Shown: piece after piece, positions 9,417-18,484 of the stretch
Position numbering within the stretch: the first letter of the stretch is position 1
Layout of the letters: every line of letters starts with the position of its first letter
NCBI GenBank assembly: GCA_024649995.1
Contig: JANKMX010000005.1
Span: 1 to 64,000, forward strand
From: Gudongella sp.
GTDB taxonomy: Bacteria > Bacillota > Clostridia > Tissierellales > Tissierellaceae
Direction: 5' to 3'
Length of the DNA stretch: 64,000 nt
Translations under genes and position numbers: made by a program
Notes under the pieces: model-generated
What the model was told of the DNA's origin: nothing
The model's database searches: none
What the model saw: the letters and a program-made list of their open reading frames with translations, nothing else

Positions 9417-9472
9417 GATTCGAAATGACAGGGGCTACCCTGTTATTTCTTTGTAGAAGGGAATGAACAAAG

Positions 9473-9832
9473 ATGACGGCATTGAAACAATTGGGACTGA
9501 TTTTACTGATACTTTGGACAGGGCAGACAGTACAGAGCATTTTTGGACTGTCCCTGCCTGGTAATGTGCTTGGAATGCTTATTCTCCTTGTGCTTCTTCT
9601 CACGGGAATACTGCCCCTTGGGCTGGTCGAGAAAATTTCCGATGTGCTTCTGACCCATCTGACCTTTCTCTTTTTGCCAACGGTGGTTGGTATAATAACC
9701 GTTGCCCACCTTCTGGGGGACAACCTGGTTTGGCTTCTATTGATCCTGGGAGCAAGCCTTGTGGTGGTCATGGTCACAACAGGTCTGACCGTACAGTGGC
9801 TTGTAAGGCGCAGGGAAGGAAAGGAGGACTGA
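9473..9832 (+). CDS. lrgA: LrgA/CidA holin-like protein
   Basis: GQTVQSIFGLSLPGNVLGMLILLVLLLTGILPLGLVEKISDVLLTHLTFLFLPTVVGII. Confidence 0.9.
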   Translation: MTALKQLGLILLILWTGQTVQSIFGLSLPGNVLGMLILLVLLLTGILPLGLVEKISDVLLTHLTFLFLPTVVGIITVAHLLGDNLVWLLLILGASLVVVMVTTGLTVQWLVRRREGKED

Positions 9833-9836
9833 TGGC

Positions 9837-10535
9837 ATGCATGAGTATATAAATACGCCAATATTTGGAGTGGGCATATCGATTCTTGCATTTGCCATCT
9901 CCAGCTACATTGCAAGGAGAACAAAGATCATGCTTCTTAATCCCCTTCTTGTGGCTATGATAATAATCGTTGGAATCCTCATGGCATTTGACATTGACTA
10001 CCAGACCTACAATCTGGGAGGGCAGATGATAACCTTCTTCCTTGGACCTGCCACGGTTGTGCTTGCGGTGCCTCTCTACAAGCAGAGAGCACTTCTCAAG
10101 GGGAATCTCATTCCCATACTGGTTGGGATTGTAATCGGATCAGCAGCGGGAATCATCTTTGTTGTATTTGCAGGGAAGCTTATTGGACTGGACAGGCTTC
10201 TGGTGGCATCCCTGGTGCCAAGATCAACAACAACCCCAATTGCAATGGAAATTTCCACATTGCTTGATGGAAATCCAGCCTTAACAGCAATTTTTGTATC
10301 GGTAATTGGAATAAGTGGGTATATGTTTGGAGAAAAGCTCTTGAAGCTCTTTGGAGTTGACCATCCAATCGCCAAGGGGATTGGAATCGGAACCACATCC
10401 CATGCGGTTGGAACTGCAAAGGCAATGGAGCTTGGAGAGGTGGAAGGAGCCATGAGCTCACTGGCCATAAGCGTGGCAGGTATTGTCACTGTGCTGATGG
10501 TACCAGGTGTTATATGGCTGTTAAACATTATTTAA
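9837..10535 (+). CDS. lrgB: LrgB/CidB family protein
   Basis: Polytopic; [22 protein letters not shown]...[17 protein letters not shown]...[34 protein letters not shown]. Confidence 0.93.
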   Translation: MHEYINTPIFGVGISILAFAISSYIARRTKIMLLNPLLVAMIIIVGILMAFDIDYQTYNLGGQMITFFLGPATVVLAVPLYKQRALLKGNLIPILVGIVIGSAAGIIFVVFAGKLIGLDRLLVASLVPRSTTTPIAMEISTLLDGNPALTAIFVSVIGISGYMFGEKLLKLFGVDHPIAKGIGIGTTSHAVGTAKAMELGEVEGAMSSLAISVAGIVTVLMVPGVIWLLNII

Positions 10536-10548
10536 TGGAGGGATTGCT

Positions 10549-11025
10549 ATGAAGGAAATATATCTGGCAGGAGGATGCTTCTGGGGAGTTGAGGAGTATT
10601 TTTCGAGAATTGAAGGCGTGGTTGACACGGATGTTGGCTATGCAAATGGAAGAAGGGAAAACCCAAGCTATGAGCAGGTTTGCACAGGAACCACAGGCCA
10701 TGCTGAAACAACCTATGTCAAATACGATGAGAATCTTGTATCCCTTGAATTCCTTTTGGAGAAGTTCTTCAAGATAATCGATCCGACCCTTTTGAACAGA
10801 CAGGGTGGAGATATTGGCAACCAGTACAGAACCGGGATATACTATGTTGATCATGGGGATGTACCGGTTATTGAGAAGAAAATGGACCAGGTGAGGGAAG
10901 AATACAGGGAGCCTGTTGTAACTGAAATGGAGCCTCTAAGCTCCTATTATTCAGCAGAGGAATATCACCAGGACTATCTTAAAAAGAATCCAGGCGGCTA
11001 CTGTCACGTGGATATGAGCCTGTAG
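10549..11025 (+). CDS. msrA: peptide-methionine (S)-S-oxide reductase
   Basis: [31 protein letters not shown]...[12 protein letters not shown]...YRTGIYYVD. Confidence 0.97.
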   Translation: MKEIYLAGGCFWGVEEYFSRIEGVVDTDVGYANGRRENPSYEQVCTGTTGHAETTYVKYDENLVSLEFLLEKFFKIIDPTLLNRQGGDIGNQYRTGIYYVDHGDVPVIEKKMDQVREEYREPVVTEMEPLSSYYSAEEYHQDYLKKNPGGYCHVDMSL

Positions 11026-11035
11026 GAGGGATAAA

Positions 11036-11539
11036 GTGATCAAGGTTGATGCAGTGGATAAGATGAATGAGGAGGAGAGGCTTAAGTACATGCTTCTCCT
11101 GTTAAAGGGTCAGGTAGGCTCGGAGAAGGACGTTTTGGCAAACATATCAAATGCAACGGCAATCATCAAGGCCTGTGTGGGTGACCTTAACTGGGCAGGC
11201 TTTTATCTGATGAAAAAGGGCGAGCTTGTACTTGGACCCTTCCAGGGGCTGCCCGCCTGCAACAGGATCCAGGTTGGGAAGGGAGTCTGCGGAAGGGCCA
11301 TCGAGGAAGGAAGGAGTCAGCTTGTTCCAGATGTACACCTGTTTCCTGGACACATTGCCTGTGACTCTGCATCCAATTCAGAGCTGGTGGTTCCCATAAT
11401 AAAGAATGGCAAGGCCTATGGGGTCCTGGATATGGACAGTCCATCAAAGAACAGGTTCAAGGACCTTCACAGGGTATACTTTGAGAGGATTGTTGATGTC
11501 TTGAACCAGTACACTGACTGGGAAAAGGTTACGGAATAG
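11036..11539 (+). CDS. GAF-domain free methionine-(R)-sulfoxide reductase (fRMsr/MsrC)
   Basis: LNWAGFYLMKKGELVLGPFQGLPACNRIQVGKGVCGRAIEEG...PGHIACDSASNSELVVPI; three conserved Cys present; GTG start. Confidence 0.9.
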   Translation: MIKVDAVDKMNEEERLKYMLLLLKGQVGSEKDVLANISNATAIIKACVGDLNWAGFYLMKKGELVLGPFQGLPACNRIQVGKGVCGRAIEEGRSQLVPDVHLFPGHIACDSASNSELVVPIIKNGKAYGVLDMDSPSKNRFKDLHRVYFERIVDVLNQYTDWEKVTE

Positions 11540-11564
11540 ATCCTCACAGACTGGAGTTGGATGG

Positions 11565-12863
11565 ATGAGCGGTATTCTCGATTTTAAAAGCATAATTGAA
11601 GACTCAAGGTCTCTTGCCCGAGACCTGATGGATGGTAAAGCTGCAGAGATGACAGTGGAGCATCATGGTGAGGATGTCCTGGATAACAGACTGTATCTTG
11701 GCGACAATCTGGATGCCATGCTCCACCTCCTTGGGGACGGTATGAAGGGTAAAATAGATTTGGTTTATATTGACCCGCCCTTTTTCTCTGGAGCCGACTA
11801 CAAAAGAAGGATCACGGTCGGCAGAGGTGAGGAAAGGCTTGTCTTTTACAACCATGCCTACGGAGATATCTGGGAGGAGGGAATCTCTGAATATCTTAGG
11901 ATGATTTCAGTTCGGTTGTTCCTTATGAGAGACCTGCTCTCGGACAGGGGGACGATATATGTTCATGTTGACGGTAGGACCTCCCACTATCTGAGATTGA
12001 TACTTGATCAGGTTTTCGGCAAGGAACGTTTCCTCAACGAAATCATCTGGTCCTACAAGTCCGGAGGCGCAGGCAGGAGGAGCTTCTCCAAAAAACACGA
12101 CAATATTCTTGTCTACACAAAGACAAAGGACTACATCTTCAACCCCCAAAGGGAGAAATCCTACAACAGGGGGATGAAGCCCTACAGATTCAAGAATGTA
12201 GCAGAGTACCAGGATGACATTGGCTGGTATACCATGGTGAACATGAAGGATGTATGGACACTGGACATGGTTGGGCGGACCTCCTCTGAGAGGGTGGGCT
12301 ATGAAACTCAAAAGCCCGAATCCCTGCTTGAAAGGATAGTCAGGGCATCCTCAGATGAAGGCTCCATTGTGGCTGATTTCTTTATGGGCAGTGGAACAAC
12401 CATCAAGGTGGCCAGGGACCTGGTCAGGGGGTGGATAGGTGCAGACAGCAGCATCCACAGCATCGTCACCTGCAAAAGGAGGATTGGGCCTTCAGAGGGT
12501 CTTAGGCTGTGCCATAGGCTTGTGCCGGGTGATTCAAGGCTGGATTTCAAGGCTAGAGCCTCAAGAAAAGGAGAGGCTTTGGAGCTTTCAATAGAGAATA
12601 TGAGATTGGACAGTGAGGCAATCGGAAAGGACGCATCAGATCCGGACCTTGCAATAAGGCTCCTAAAGGAAAGACCACAGACCTATATTGACTATCTTGG
12701 TCTGTATGGAATAAAGGACAACATAGAAACAATTGGTGAGTGGTATGGTCAGGATGTGGAGCTGGGATTCCTCATAGAGGATTTTCCTCGAAAATATGAC
12801 CGTATCATGATCAGAATGATAGATATATTTGGAAACATTGCTGAGAGAGAATTGGAGGTATAG
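11565..12863 (+). CDS. orphan beta-class amino DNA methyltransferase (type III Mod-like)
   Basis: YLGDNLDAMLHLL..IDLVYIDPPFFSGADYKRR (motif IV) ... TQKPESLLERIVRASSDEGSIVADFFMGSGTTIKVA (motif I). Confidence 0.9.
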   Translation: MSGILDFKSIIEDSRSLARDLMDGKAAEMTVEHHGEDVLDNRLYLGDNLDAMLHLLGDGMKGKIDLVYIDPPFFSGADYKRRITVGRGEERLVFYNHAYGDIWEEGISEYLRMISVRLFLMRDLLSDRGTIYVHVDGRTSHYLRLILDQVFGKERFLNEIIWSYKSGGAGRRSFSKKHDNILVYTKTKDYIFNPQREKSYNRGMKPYRFKNVAEYQDDIGWYTMVNMKDVWTLDMVGRTSSERVGYETQKPESLLERIVRASSDEGSIVADFFMGSGTTIKVARDLVRGWIGADSSIHSIVTCKRRIGPSEGLRLCHRLVPGDSRLDFKARASRKGEALELSIENMRLDSEAIGKDASDPDLAIRLLKERPQTYIDYLGLYGIKDNIETIGEWYGQDVELGFLIEDFPRKYDRIMIRMIDIFGNIAERELEV

Positions 12864-12864
12864 T

Positions 12865-14307
12865 ATGAGAAAAACCGAAGGACTAAAGCCAGACAGAGTT
12901 TTTCACTATTTTGAGGACCTGACCAGAATTCCACGCTGCTCCTACCATGAACAGAGGGTGAGTGATTACCTTAAGAGCGTTGGAGAGGGACTGGGACTTG
13001 AGGTGATTCAGGACGAGGCCCTGAACATCATAATAAGAAAGCCTGGTACAAAGGGCTATGAGGACAAGCCTGTGGTTATTATCCAGGGTCATATGGACAT
13101 GGTGTGCGAAAAGGCAGACGACTGTGACATTGACTTTTCAAGGGACCCAATTCCCTTTGAGGTGGATGGGGACTTCTTGGTTGCAAGGGAGACAACACTT
13201 GGGGCGGACAATGGTATAGCCGTAGCCATGGGGCTTGCTATACTTGAGGCGGAGGATATTCCACACCCACCACTTGAGCTTCTCATAACAACAAACGAGG
13301 AATCTGGAATGACTGGAGCCAAGGAGCTGGATGTTAACAATCTAAAGGGTAAAATCCTAGTCAACATAGATTCCGAGGAGGAGGGAACCCTTCTTGTAAG
13401 CTGTGCAGGAGGAACCAGGCTGATGGTGACGGCACCTGTCCAGTGGATGGAGGACAGTAAAAAGTCTTATGAATTGAGGATCAGCGGCCTCAAGGGTGGA
13501 CATTCAGGAATGGAGATAGACAAGGGCAGGGGAAATTCCAACAGACTTCTTGCAAGGGTCCTTGCTGGGATGAAGGACCTGGAGTATGACCTTCTCCATA
13601 TTGAGGGAGGCTCAAAATCCAATGCCATCCCCAGACTGTCAATAGCCAGGCTTTCCTTGGATGATGAAAATCTTGGGAAAGCCAGGGCAATGGTTGAGAA
13701 GTACCAGGAGGCCTTCAGGAAGGAGCTTGCAGCAAGTGATGATGGAGTTTTGGTTACCCTCCAGGAAGCAGACCATTCCGGCAAGGCCATGACCAGAAAA
13801 ATCAGGGACAGGATCATAGCCGCAATGCTGCTTATTCCAACTGGGGTTCAATCCATGAGCCAGGATATTGAAGGTCTTGTGGAAAGCTCCAACAACATGG
13901 GGGTTGTGACAACCCTGGAGGATAAGGTGACCATAGAGAACGCAATCAGGAGCTCAGTGAAGACCCTGAAGGAGTATATTGCTGGCCAGATAGGAACACT
14001 GGCTGATTCCCTTGAACTCCAGTGGGAAACCTCCGGAGACTATCCAGCATGGGAGTACAGGAAGGATTCCTACATCAGGGATGTCTTCATCCAGGCCCAC
14101 AAGGAGATAACCGGCAAGGATCCCAAGGTTGAGGCAATACATGCCGGCCTTGAGTGCGGGCTCTTTGACGAGGTCATGGAGGATGTTGACATGATATCCC
14201 TGGGACCCAACATGGCAGGGGTCCATGCACCTGGAGAGAGGCTGAGCATATCCTCCACAGAGAGGACCTATGGTCTGCTTCTTGAGGCACTGAAAAAAAT
14301 AAATTAA
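12865..14307 (+). CDS. pepD: aminoacyl-histidine dipeptidase (PepD, M20 family)
   Basis: VIIQGHMDMVCEK...LGADNGIAVAM...TTNEESGMTGA...GLKGGHSGMEIDKGRGNSNR; RBS TTGGAGGTA before ATG 12865. Confidence 0.95.
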   Translation: MRKTEGLKPDRVFHYFEDLTRIPRCSYHEQRVSDYLKSVGEGLGLEVIQDEALNIIIRKPGTKGYEDKPVVIIQGHMDMVCEKADDCDIDFSRDPIPFEVDGDFLVARETTLGADNGIAVAMGLAILEAEDIPHPPLELLITTNEESGMTGAKELDVNNLKGKILVNIDSEEEGTLLVSCAGGTRLMVTAPVQWMEDSKKSYELRISGLKGGHSGMEIDKGRGNSNRLLARVLAGMKDLEYDLLHIEGGSKSNAIPRLSIARLSLDDENLGKARAMVEKYQEAFRKELAASDDGVLVTLQEADHSGKAMTRKIRDRIIAAMLLIPTGVQSMSQDIEGLVESSNNMGVVTTLEDKVTIENAIRSSVKTLKEYIAGQIGTLADSLELQWETSGDYPAWEYRKDSYIRDVFIQAHKEITGKDPKVEAIHAGLECGLFDEVMEDVDMISLGPNMAGVHAPGERLSISSTERTYGLLLEALKKIN

Positions 14308-14370
14308 GTTTTCACTTGTATAAGATACCCCAAATAAGGTACTATTACAGTAGAATATAAGAAAAGGAGA

Positions 14371-14733
14371 ATGATGATGAGCGATAACAAACACGTGCAC
14401 GACGAACACTGCAACCATGACCACGACCACGATCATGACCACGAGCATGAGGAGATGGAGATTATAACCCTTACACTTGACGATGACTCTGAGCTTGAGT
14501 GTGCAGTAATAGGAATATTCGAGGTAGAGGACAAGGAGTTCATAGCCCTTCTTCCACTTGGCAATGAAGAAGAGGAAGAGGAGGACGAGGTTCTTCTATA
14601 CGAATACAAGGAGCTTGGTGAAGAGGAATTCGAGCTTGCCTTGATTGAGGACGAAGAGGAGTTTGATCTTGTGTCAGAAGCATTCTATGCTCTTTACACT
14701 GACGAGGATGAGGACGAGGAAGACGAAGAATAA
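14371..14733 (+). CDS. DUF1292-family protein with His/Asp-rich N-terminus
   Basis: HVHDEHCNHDHDHDHDHEHEEMEIITLTLDDDSELECAVIGIFEVEDKEFIALLPL...VLLYEYKE; acidic tail. Confidence 0.85.
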   Translation: MMMSDNKHVHDEHCNHDHDHDHDHEHEEMEIITLTLDDDSELECAVIGIFEVEDKEFIALLPLGNEEEEEEDEVLLYEYKELGEEEFELALIEDEEEFDLVSEAFYALYTDEDEDEEDEE

Positions 14734-14744
14734 TCCAATCTGGG

Positions 14745-14768
14745 AGTACCTTGCAGCTGCAAGGTACT
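14745..14768. terminator. 24-bp perfect palindrome, likely terminator
   Basis: AGTACCTTGCAG|CTGCAAGGTACT followed by TTCTT. Confidence 0.6.
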
Positions 14769-14792
14769 TTCTTGCAATTTGAGGTGAGACCC

Positions 14793-15626
14793 TTGTATAG
14801 ACTTATTGCCATAGACCTTGATGGGACATTGCTAAACAGCAGCAAAAAAATATCCGATGAGAACAGGGAAGCCGTAAATCGACTGATAGGGCTGGGCTAT
14901 CAGGTTGTCATAGCCACGGGAAGAAGATACTATTCCGCCAAAATGCTTGTGAAGGAGCTGGACAGCCACCTTGTTATCATGGCAAACAACGGAAACATCG
15001 TGAGGAGCTCCCTGGATGATGTTGTCCTCAAATCCAAGTTCCTGGACAGGGAATCATACCTGGATATTCTCAAGGAGGCCAAGGACCACAGGCTTCGTGG
15101 GATTGTCCATGTTGACAGGTACCTTGAGGGGATAGACATGGTTGTTGAGCAGGATGACCTTTACAAGGAGCATCTGAGATATCTGACTGAACAGGACAAG
15201 AGATATCTGATACTTCCTGAGAAGGAAATCTACAAGCTTGATAGGGTCCTTGCAGTTGTATTCCCGGGAGACTATGAGGTTGTCAAGACCTTCAGCGACA
15301 CAATTGGTCAGAAGTATCCCGACAGGTACAGCTCCCACGTCCTGGAGAACATATACATAGCAGAGGCCATGTATGAGGCAATGAATCCGGGAGGAAGCAA
15401 GTGGAAGACCCTCAATGAGTATGCTGAGTCAATTGGGATAAAGCGTGAGGAGATAATCGCAATCGGTGATGACAACAATGATGTTGATATGATCCTAAAT
15501 GCGGGACTTGGAATAGCCATGAGGAATGGCAGCAATCTTGCAAAGTCTGCAGCTGATATAGTGACGGAAAGGGACAATGACCATTCCGGTCTGGCCCATG
15601 TCCTGGAAAAGGTTCTTAAATTTTAG
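14793..15626 (+). CDS. Cof-type HAD-IIB family hydrolase
   Basis: YRLIAIDLDGTLLNSSKKISDENREAVNRLIGLGYQVVIATGR...IAIGDDNNDVDMILNAGLGIAMRNG; TTG start after GAGGTGAG RBS. Confidence 0.92.
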   Translation: MYRLIAIDLDGTLLNSSKKISDENREAVNRLIGLGYQVVIATGRRYYSAKMLVKELDSHLVIMANNGNIVRSSLDDVVLKSKFLDRESYLDILKEAKDHRLRGIVHVDRYLEGIDMVVEQDDLYKEHLRYLTEQDKRYLILPEKEIYKLDRVLAVVFPGDYEVVKTFSDTIGQKYPDRYSSHVLENIYIAEAMYEAMNPGGSKWKTLNEYAESIGIKREEIIAIGDDNNDVDMILNAGLGIAMRNGSNLAKSAADIVTERDNDHSGLAHVLEKVLKF

Positions 15627-15641
15627 AAGTAGAGGTGCAAT

Positions 15642-16592
15642 GTGGAAAAGGAAGTATATAAGGCATATTCAAGCTATCTGAAGGACAAATACGGAGAGAA
15701 GGTGTATAAGCTCCCCGTCAAGCTGCCCCTGACATGCCCTAATCGTGACGGTAACCTGAGCAAAGGCGGATGTACCTTCTGCGGTGAGGAGGGAGGGTCT
15801 TTTGAGAACCTGTCTTCATGCTTGTCCGTGGAGGACCAGCTGTCCAGGAACAGGGACCATATAGGCAAGAAATACAAGGCAAAAAAATTCATTGCATACT
15901 TTCAGAATTTTTCCAACACATACATGCCCCTGGAGGATTTCAAGACCTATATAAATCAGGCATTACAGGAGGATATCGTTGGAATTTCAATATCCACAAG
16001 ACCTGATTGCATCAATTCGAAATATTTGCAATTTTTAAGTGATATCCAGTATAATAAGGGTATAGATATAACAATCGAGTTGGGGCTGCAAACCGTCAAC
16101 TATCATAGTCTCAGGAAGGTGAATAGAGGCCATGGACTGGCTGAGTTCATAGAGGCGGTAATCAATATCAGGGCATATGGACTTAGGTCATGCGCCCATG
16201 TTATTCTTAACCTACCCTGGGATGACATGACTGATGTGATGGAAACCGCAAGGGTGATTTCCGCTCTTGGTGTTAACGAGGTAAAGCTTCACAGTCTCTA
16301 CTTGATGGAGAACACAATTCTTGCAGCACAGTATGAAAAAGGTGAATTTGAGCTTCATTCCAGAGAGGAGTACATCAAGAGGGCAATAACCTTTTTGGAG
16401 TATCTGGATCCCGAAATAGTGGTGCAGAGAATCATCGGGAGGGCTCCTGAGGAAGGCGCGATTTTTGTCAACTGGCAGGAATCCTGGTGGAAGATCAGGG
16501 ATGAGATAGTTCACCGCATGAAGCATGAAAATACTTGCCAAGGGAAAAGATTCGACTACCTTGGTGGCAAAGCCTTAGGAATCTTTAATTAA
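15642..16592 (+). CDS. TIGR01212-type radical SAM protein (YtqA-like)
   Basis: KLPLTCPNRDGNLSKGGCTFCGEEGG...IAYFQNFSNTYMPLEDFKTYINQAL..GISISTRPDCI; GTG start. Confidence 0.92.
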   Translation: MEKEVYKAYSSYLKDKYGEKVYKLPVKLPLTCPNRDGNLSKGGCTFCGEEGGSFENLSSCLSVEDQLSRNRDHIGKKYKAKKFIAYFQNFSNTYMPLEDFKTYINQALQEDIVGISISTRPDCINSKYLQFLSDIQYNKGIDITIELGLQTVNYHSLRKVNRGHGLAEFIEAVINIRAYGLRSCAHVILNLPWDDMTDVMETARVISALGVNEVKLHSLYLMENTILAAQYEKGEFELHSREEYIKRAITFLEYLDPEIVVQRIIGRAPEEGAIFVNWQESWWKIRDEIVHRMKHENTCQGKRFDYLGGKALGIFN

Positions 16593-16641
16593 TCATCTGA
16601 AGAAGGATAAAATTAAGACAAGAAAGGTAAGGTGGTTTATC

Positions 16642-17064
16642 ATGGTTAAGTTCATTTTGGGTGAGAAGGGGTCAGGCAAAACAAAGTGGTTAATCGACAA
16701 CGCCAACAAGGATATGGAGCAGGGCAATGGGAATATTGCTTTCGTTGACGTGGACGATAATCACATATTCAGCCTGAATTACAATGTTAGGTTAATTAAT
16801 GCCATGGAGTTCAACGTGCTTAATGTGCGGTCCTTCTATGGCTTTTTATGTGGGATAATGGCAATGGATTACGATCTTGAAAAAATCTATGTGGATGGAA
16901 TCTACAAGGTTATGAAGGTTGAGTTCAACGATATGGTGTACTTAATTGATTCCCTGAAGAGAATTTCAGAGAAATATGAGGTTGAGTTCTACATCAATAT
17001 TGATTACACAATGGCCGAGGTCCCTGAGAATCTTAGACCATACTGCCTGGAAATACAAGTATAA
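16642..17064 (+). CDS. small P-loop protein of unknown function
   Basis: MVKFILGEKGSGKTKWLIDNANKDM (Walker A GEKGSGKT). Confidence 0.75.
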   Translation: MVKFILGEKGSGKTKWLIDNANKDMEQGNGNIAFVDVDDNHIFSLNYNVRLINAMEFNVLNVRSFYGFLCGIMAMDYDLEKIYVDGIYKVMKVEFNDMVYLIDSLKRISEKYEVEFYINIDYTMAEVPENLRPYCLEIQV

Positions 17065-17066
17065 GG

Positions 17067-17097
17067 AAGGGAGCCTTCGGGCTCCTTTAGTTTTTTT
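17067..17097 (+). terminator. UUCG-loop terminator
   Basis: AAGGGAGCC-TTCG-GGCTCCTTT + T7. Confidence 0.8.
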
Positions 17098-17117
17098 CAA
17101 GAAGGTGAGGTGAGCAT

Positions 17118-17837
17118 GTGAGAAAGGAAAGACTGGACAAGGTCCTGGCCAATATGGGAGTGGGAACCAGAAAGGAAGTCAAGGAGATGATCAAGGCTGG
17201 AATGGTCACCGTCAATGGAAAGGTCATGAAGGCTGCCGACCTGAAGGTTGATGTTGAGGGGGATGAGATAGTCTGTGGCGGCAAGAGAATCAGATACAGA
17301 GAGTTCATATATCTCCAGATGAACAAGCCCAAGGACATGGTTTCCTCCACTGACGATCCAAGGGATTCAACGGTTATAGAGCTTTTGGATGATTTCTACA
17401 GGAACTTCAGACCCTTCCCGGTGGGCAGGCTTGACAAGGATACCGAGGGATTGCTACTCATAACCAATGACGGTAAGCTTGCTCACGATTTGCTGTCTCC
17501 CAAGAAGAAGGTGGACAAGGCCTACTACGCAAGGATTGAGGGAAGACTTACAGAGGAGCATGTGGAGGCATTTGAAGAAGGGATCCTGCTGGAGGATGGC
17601 TACCATACCCTTCCTGCTCAAATGAGGATAATATCCACAGGCTCTGCTTCCACAGCTGAAATCACAATCCAGGAGGGCAAGTACCATCAGGTGAAGAGGA
17701 TGGTGGGAGCACTTGGAATGAGGGTTTCATATCTGAAGAGGATCAGAATGGGTCCGCTTCATCTGGACCAGTCTCTGGAGCCGGGACAGTACAGGGAATT
17801 GACGGAAGAGGAAATTAGTTTGTTGCTGGAAAGGTGA
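17118..17837 (+). CDS. RsuA/RluB-family rRNA pseudouridine synthase
   Basis: S4 domain + PFPVGRLDKDTEGLLLITNDGKLAHDLLSPKKKVDKAYYA...QEGKYHQVKRM. Confidence 0.94.
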   Translation: MRKERLDKVLANMGVGTRKEVKEMIKAGMVTVNGKVMKAADLKVDVEGDEIVCGGKRIRYREFIYLQMNKPKDMVSSTDDPRDSTVIELLDDFYRNFRPFPVGRLDKDTEGLLLITNDGKLAHDLLSPKKKVDKAYYARIEGRLTEEHVEAFEEGILLEDGYHTLPAQMRIISTGSASTAEITIQEGKYHQVKRMVGALGMRVSYLKRIRMGPLHLDQSLEPGQYRELTEEEISLLLER

Positions 17838-17883
17838 TTTATGGTATAATAACCACTAGGAACAGAGTCTAATATTAGAATGG

Positions 17884-18444
17884 GTGTATAATTTGATTTA
17901 TCATAGGAAAAAAGGATTGTTTGCGACCTTCTTTGAACATAGGTCTTCCCTTATTACGCAATACGAGAATGGGGATATCACAAAGAGGGAGTTTCTGGAA
18001 TACAACTACGATTTTGTAAGAAGGATGAACGTTAAGCCCTTCCTCAAGGTGGACAGCTTTGAGAAGGGGATGTACAACTACCAGTACTACAATGTTCTGG
18101 CAAAGTACTTCAGAATGCTGGCAAAGGAGGTCAAGGCCTCAGGAAAGCATCAGAGGTACTATGTGCAGTACCTGAACAAGGGAAACAACTATTATCACGA
18201 AAAGGACAAGTCTGCACTTGCTCTTCTGAGACTCATTGACTTTGAAGGCGTTGAGGCATACTTTATCAAGTGTGAGTCCAAGGGACTCAAGGACAAGCTA
18301 TATGAGATACTTCTCCTTGACTACAAGGAGGCCATATTCCATTCAAAGGCCATCTGGCTACTGGATATCCTCAAGGAGGAAGGGGTCTTCTCGGAAAAGA
18401 GAAGGGTATCTGTAATAGACGAGTATATCAATGAGACATACTAA
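17884..18444 (+). CDS. conserved hypothetical protein (clostridial)
   Basis: Intact 186-aa ORF with codon-like composition between convergent terminators; GTG start. Confidence 0.65.
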   Translation: MYNLIYHRKKGLFATFFEHRSSLITQYENGDITKREFLEYNYDFVRRMNVKPFLKVDSFEKGMYNYQYYNVLAKYFRMLAKEVKASGKHQRYYVQYLNKGNNYYHEKDKSALALLRLIDFEGVEAYFIKCESKGLKDKLYEILLLDYKEAIFHSKAIWLLDILKEEGVFSEKRRVSVIDEYINETY

Positions 18445-18458
18445 CCGAAAAAAACAGG

Positions 18459-18484
18459 AAAAGACTGGCTGATGCCAGTCTTTT
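18459..18484. terminator. bidirectional terminator between convergent genes
   Basis: AAAAGACTGGC-TGAT-GCCAGTCTTTT. Confidence 0.85.

Noticed and set aside
9352-9924. 190-aa minus-strand ORF opposite lrgA
   Set aside because: Arg/Ser/Thr-rich reverse-complement translation of a hydrophobic gene; not a real protein.
10076-10528. 150-aa minus-strand ORF antisense to lrgB
   Set aside because: Shadow ORF opposite a conserved membrane protein; no RBS or family match.
11907-12311. 134-aa minus-strand ORF opposite the DNA methyltransferase
   Set aside because: Antisense of a strong CDS; considered as an antitoxin or restriction partner but composition and lack of RBS argue against it.
14398-14460. 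CAC/GAC repeat tract considered as a short tandem repeat or CRISPR-like array
   Set aside because: In-frame codons for a His/Asp-rich N-terminus; no spacer structure. No CRISPR arrays or tRNA/rRNA genes were recognised anywhere in the window.
14751-14792. TTG start at 14751 for the HAD hydrolase
   Set aside because: This codon lies inside the 24-bp palindrome; the TTG at 14793 has a GAGGTGAG RBS and begins at the conserved YRLIAIDLDGT.
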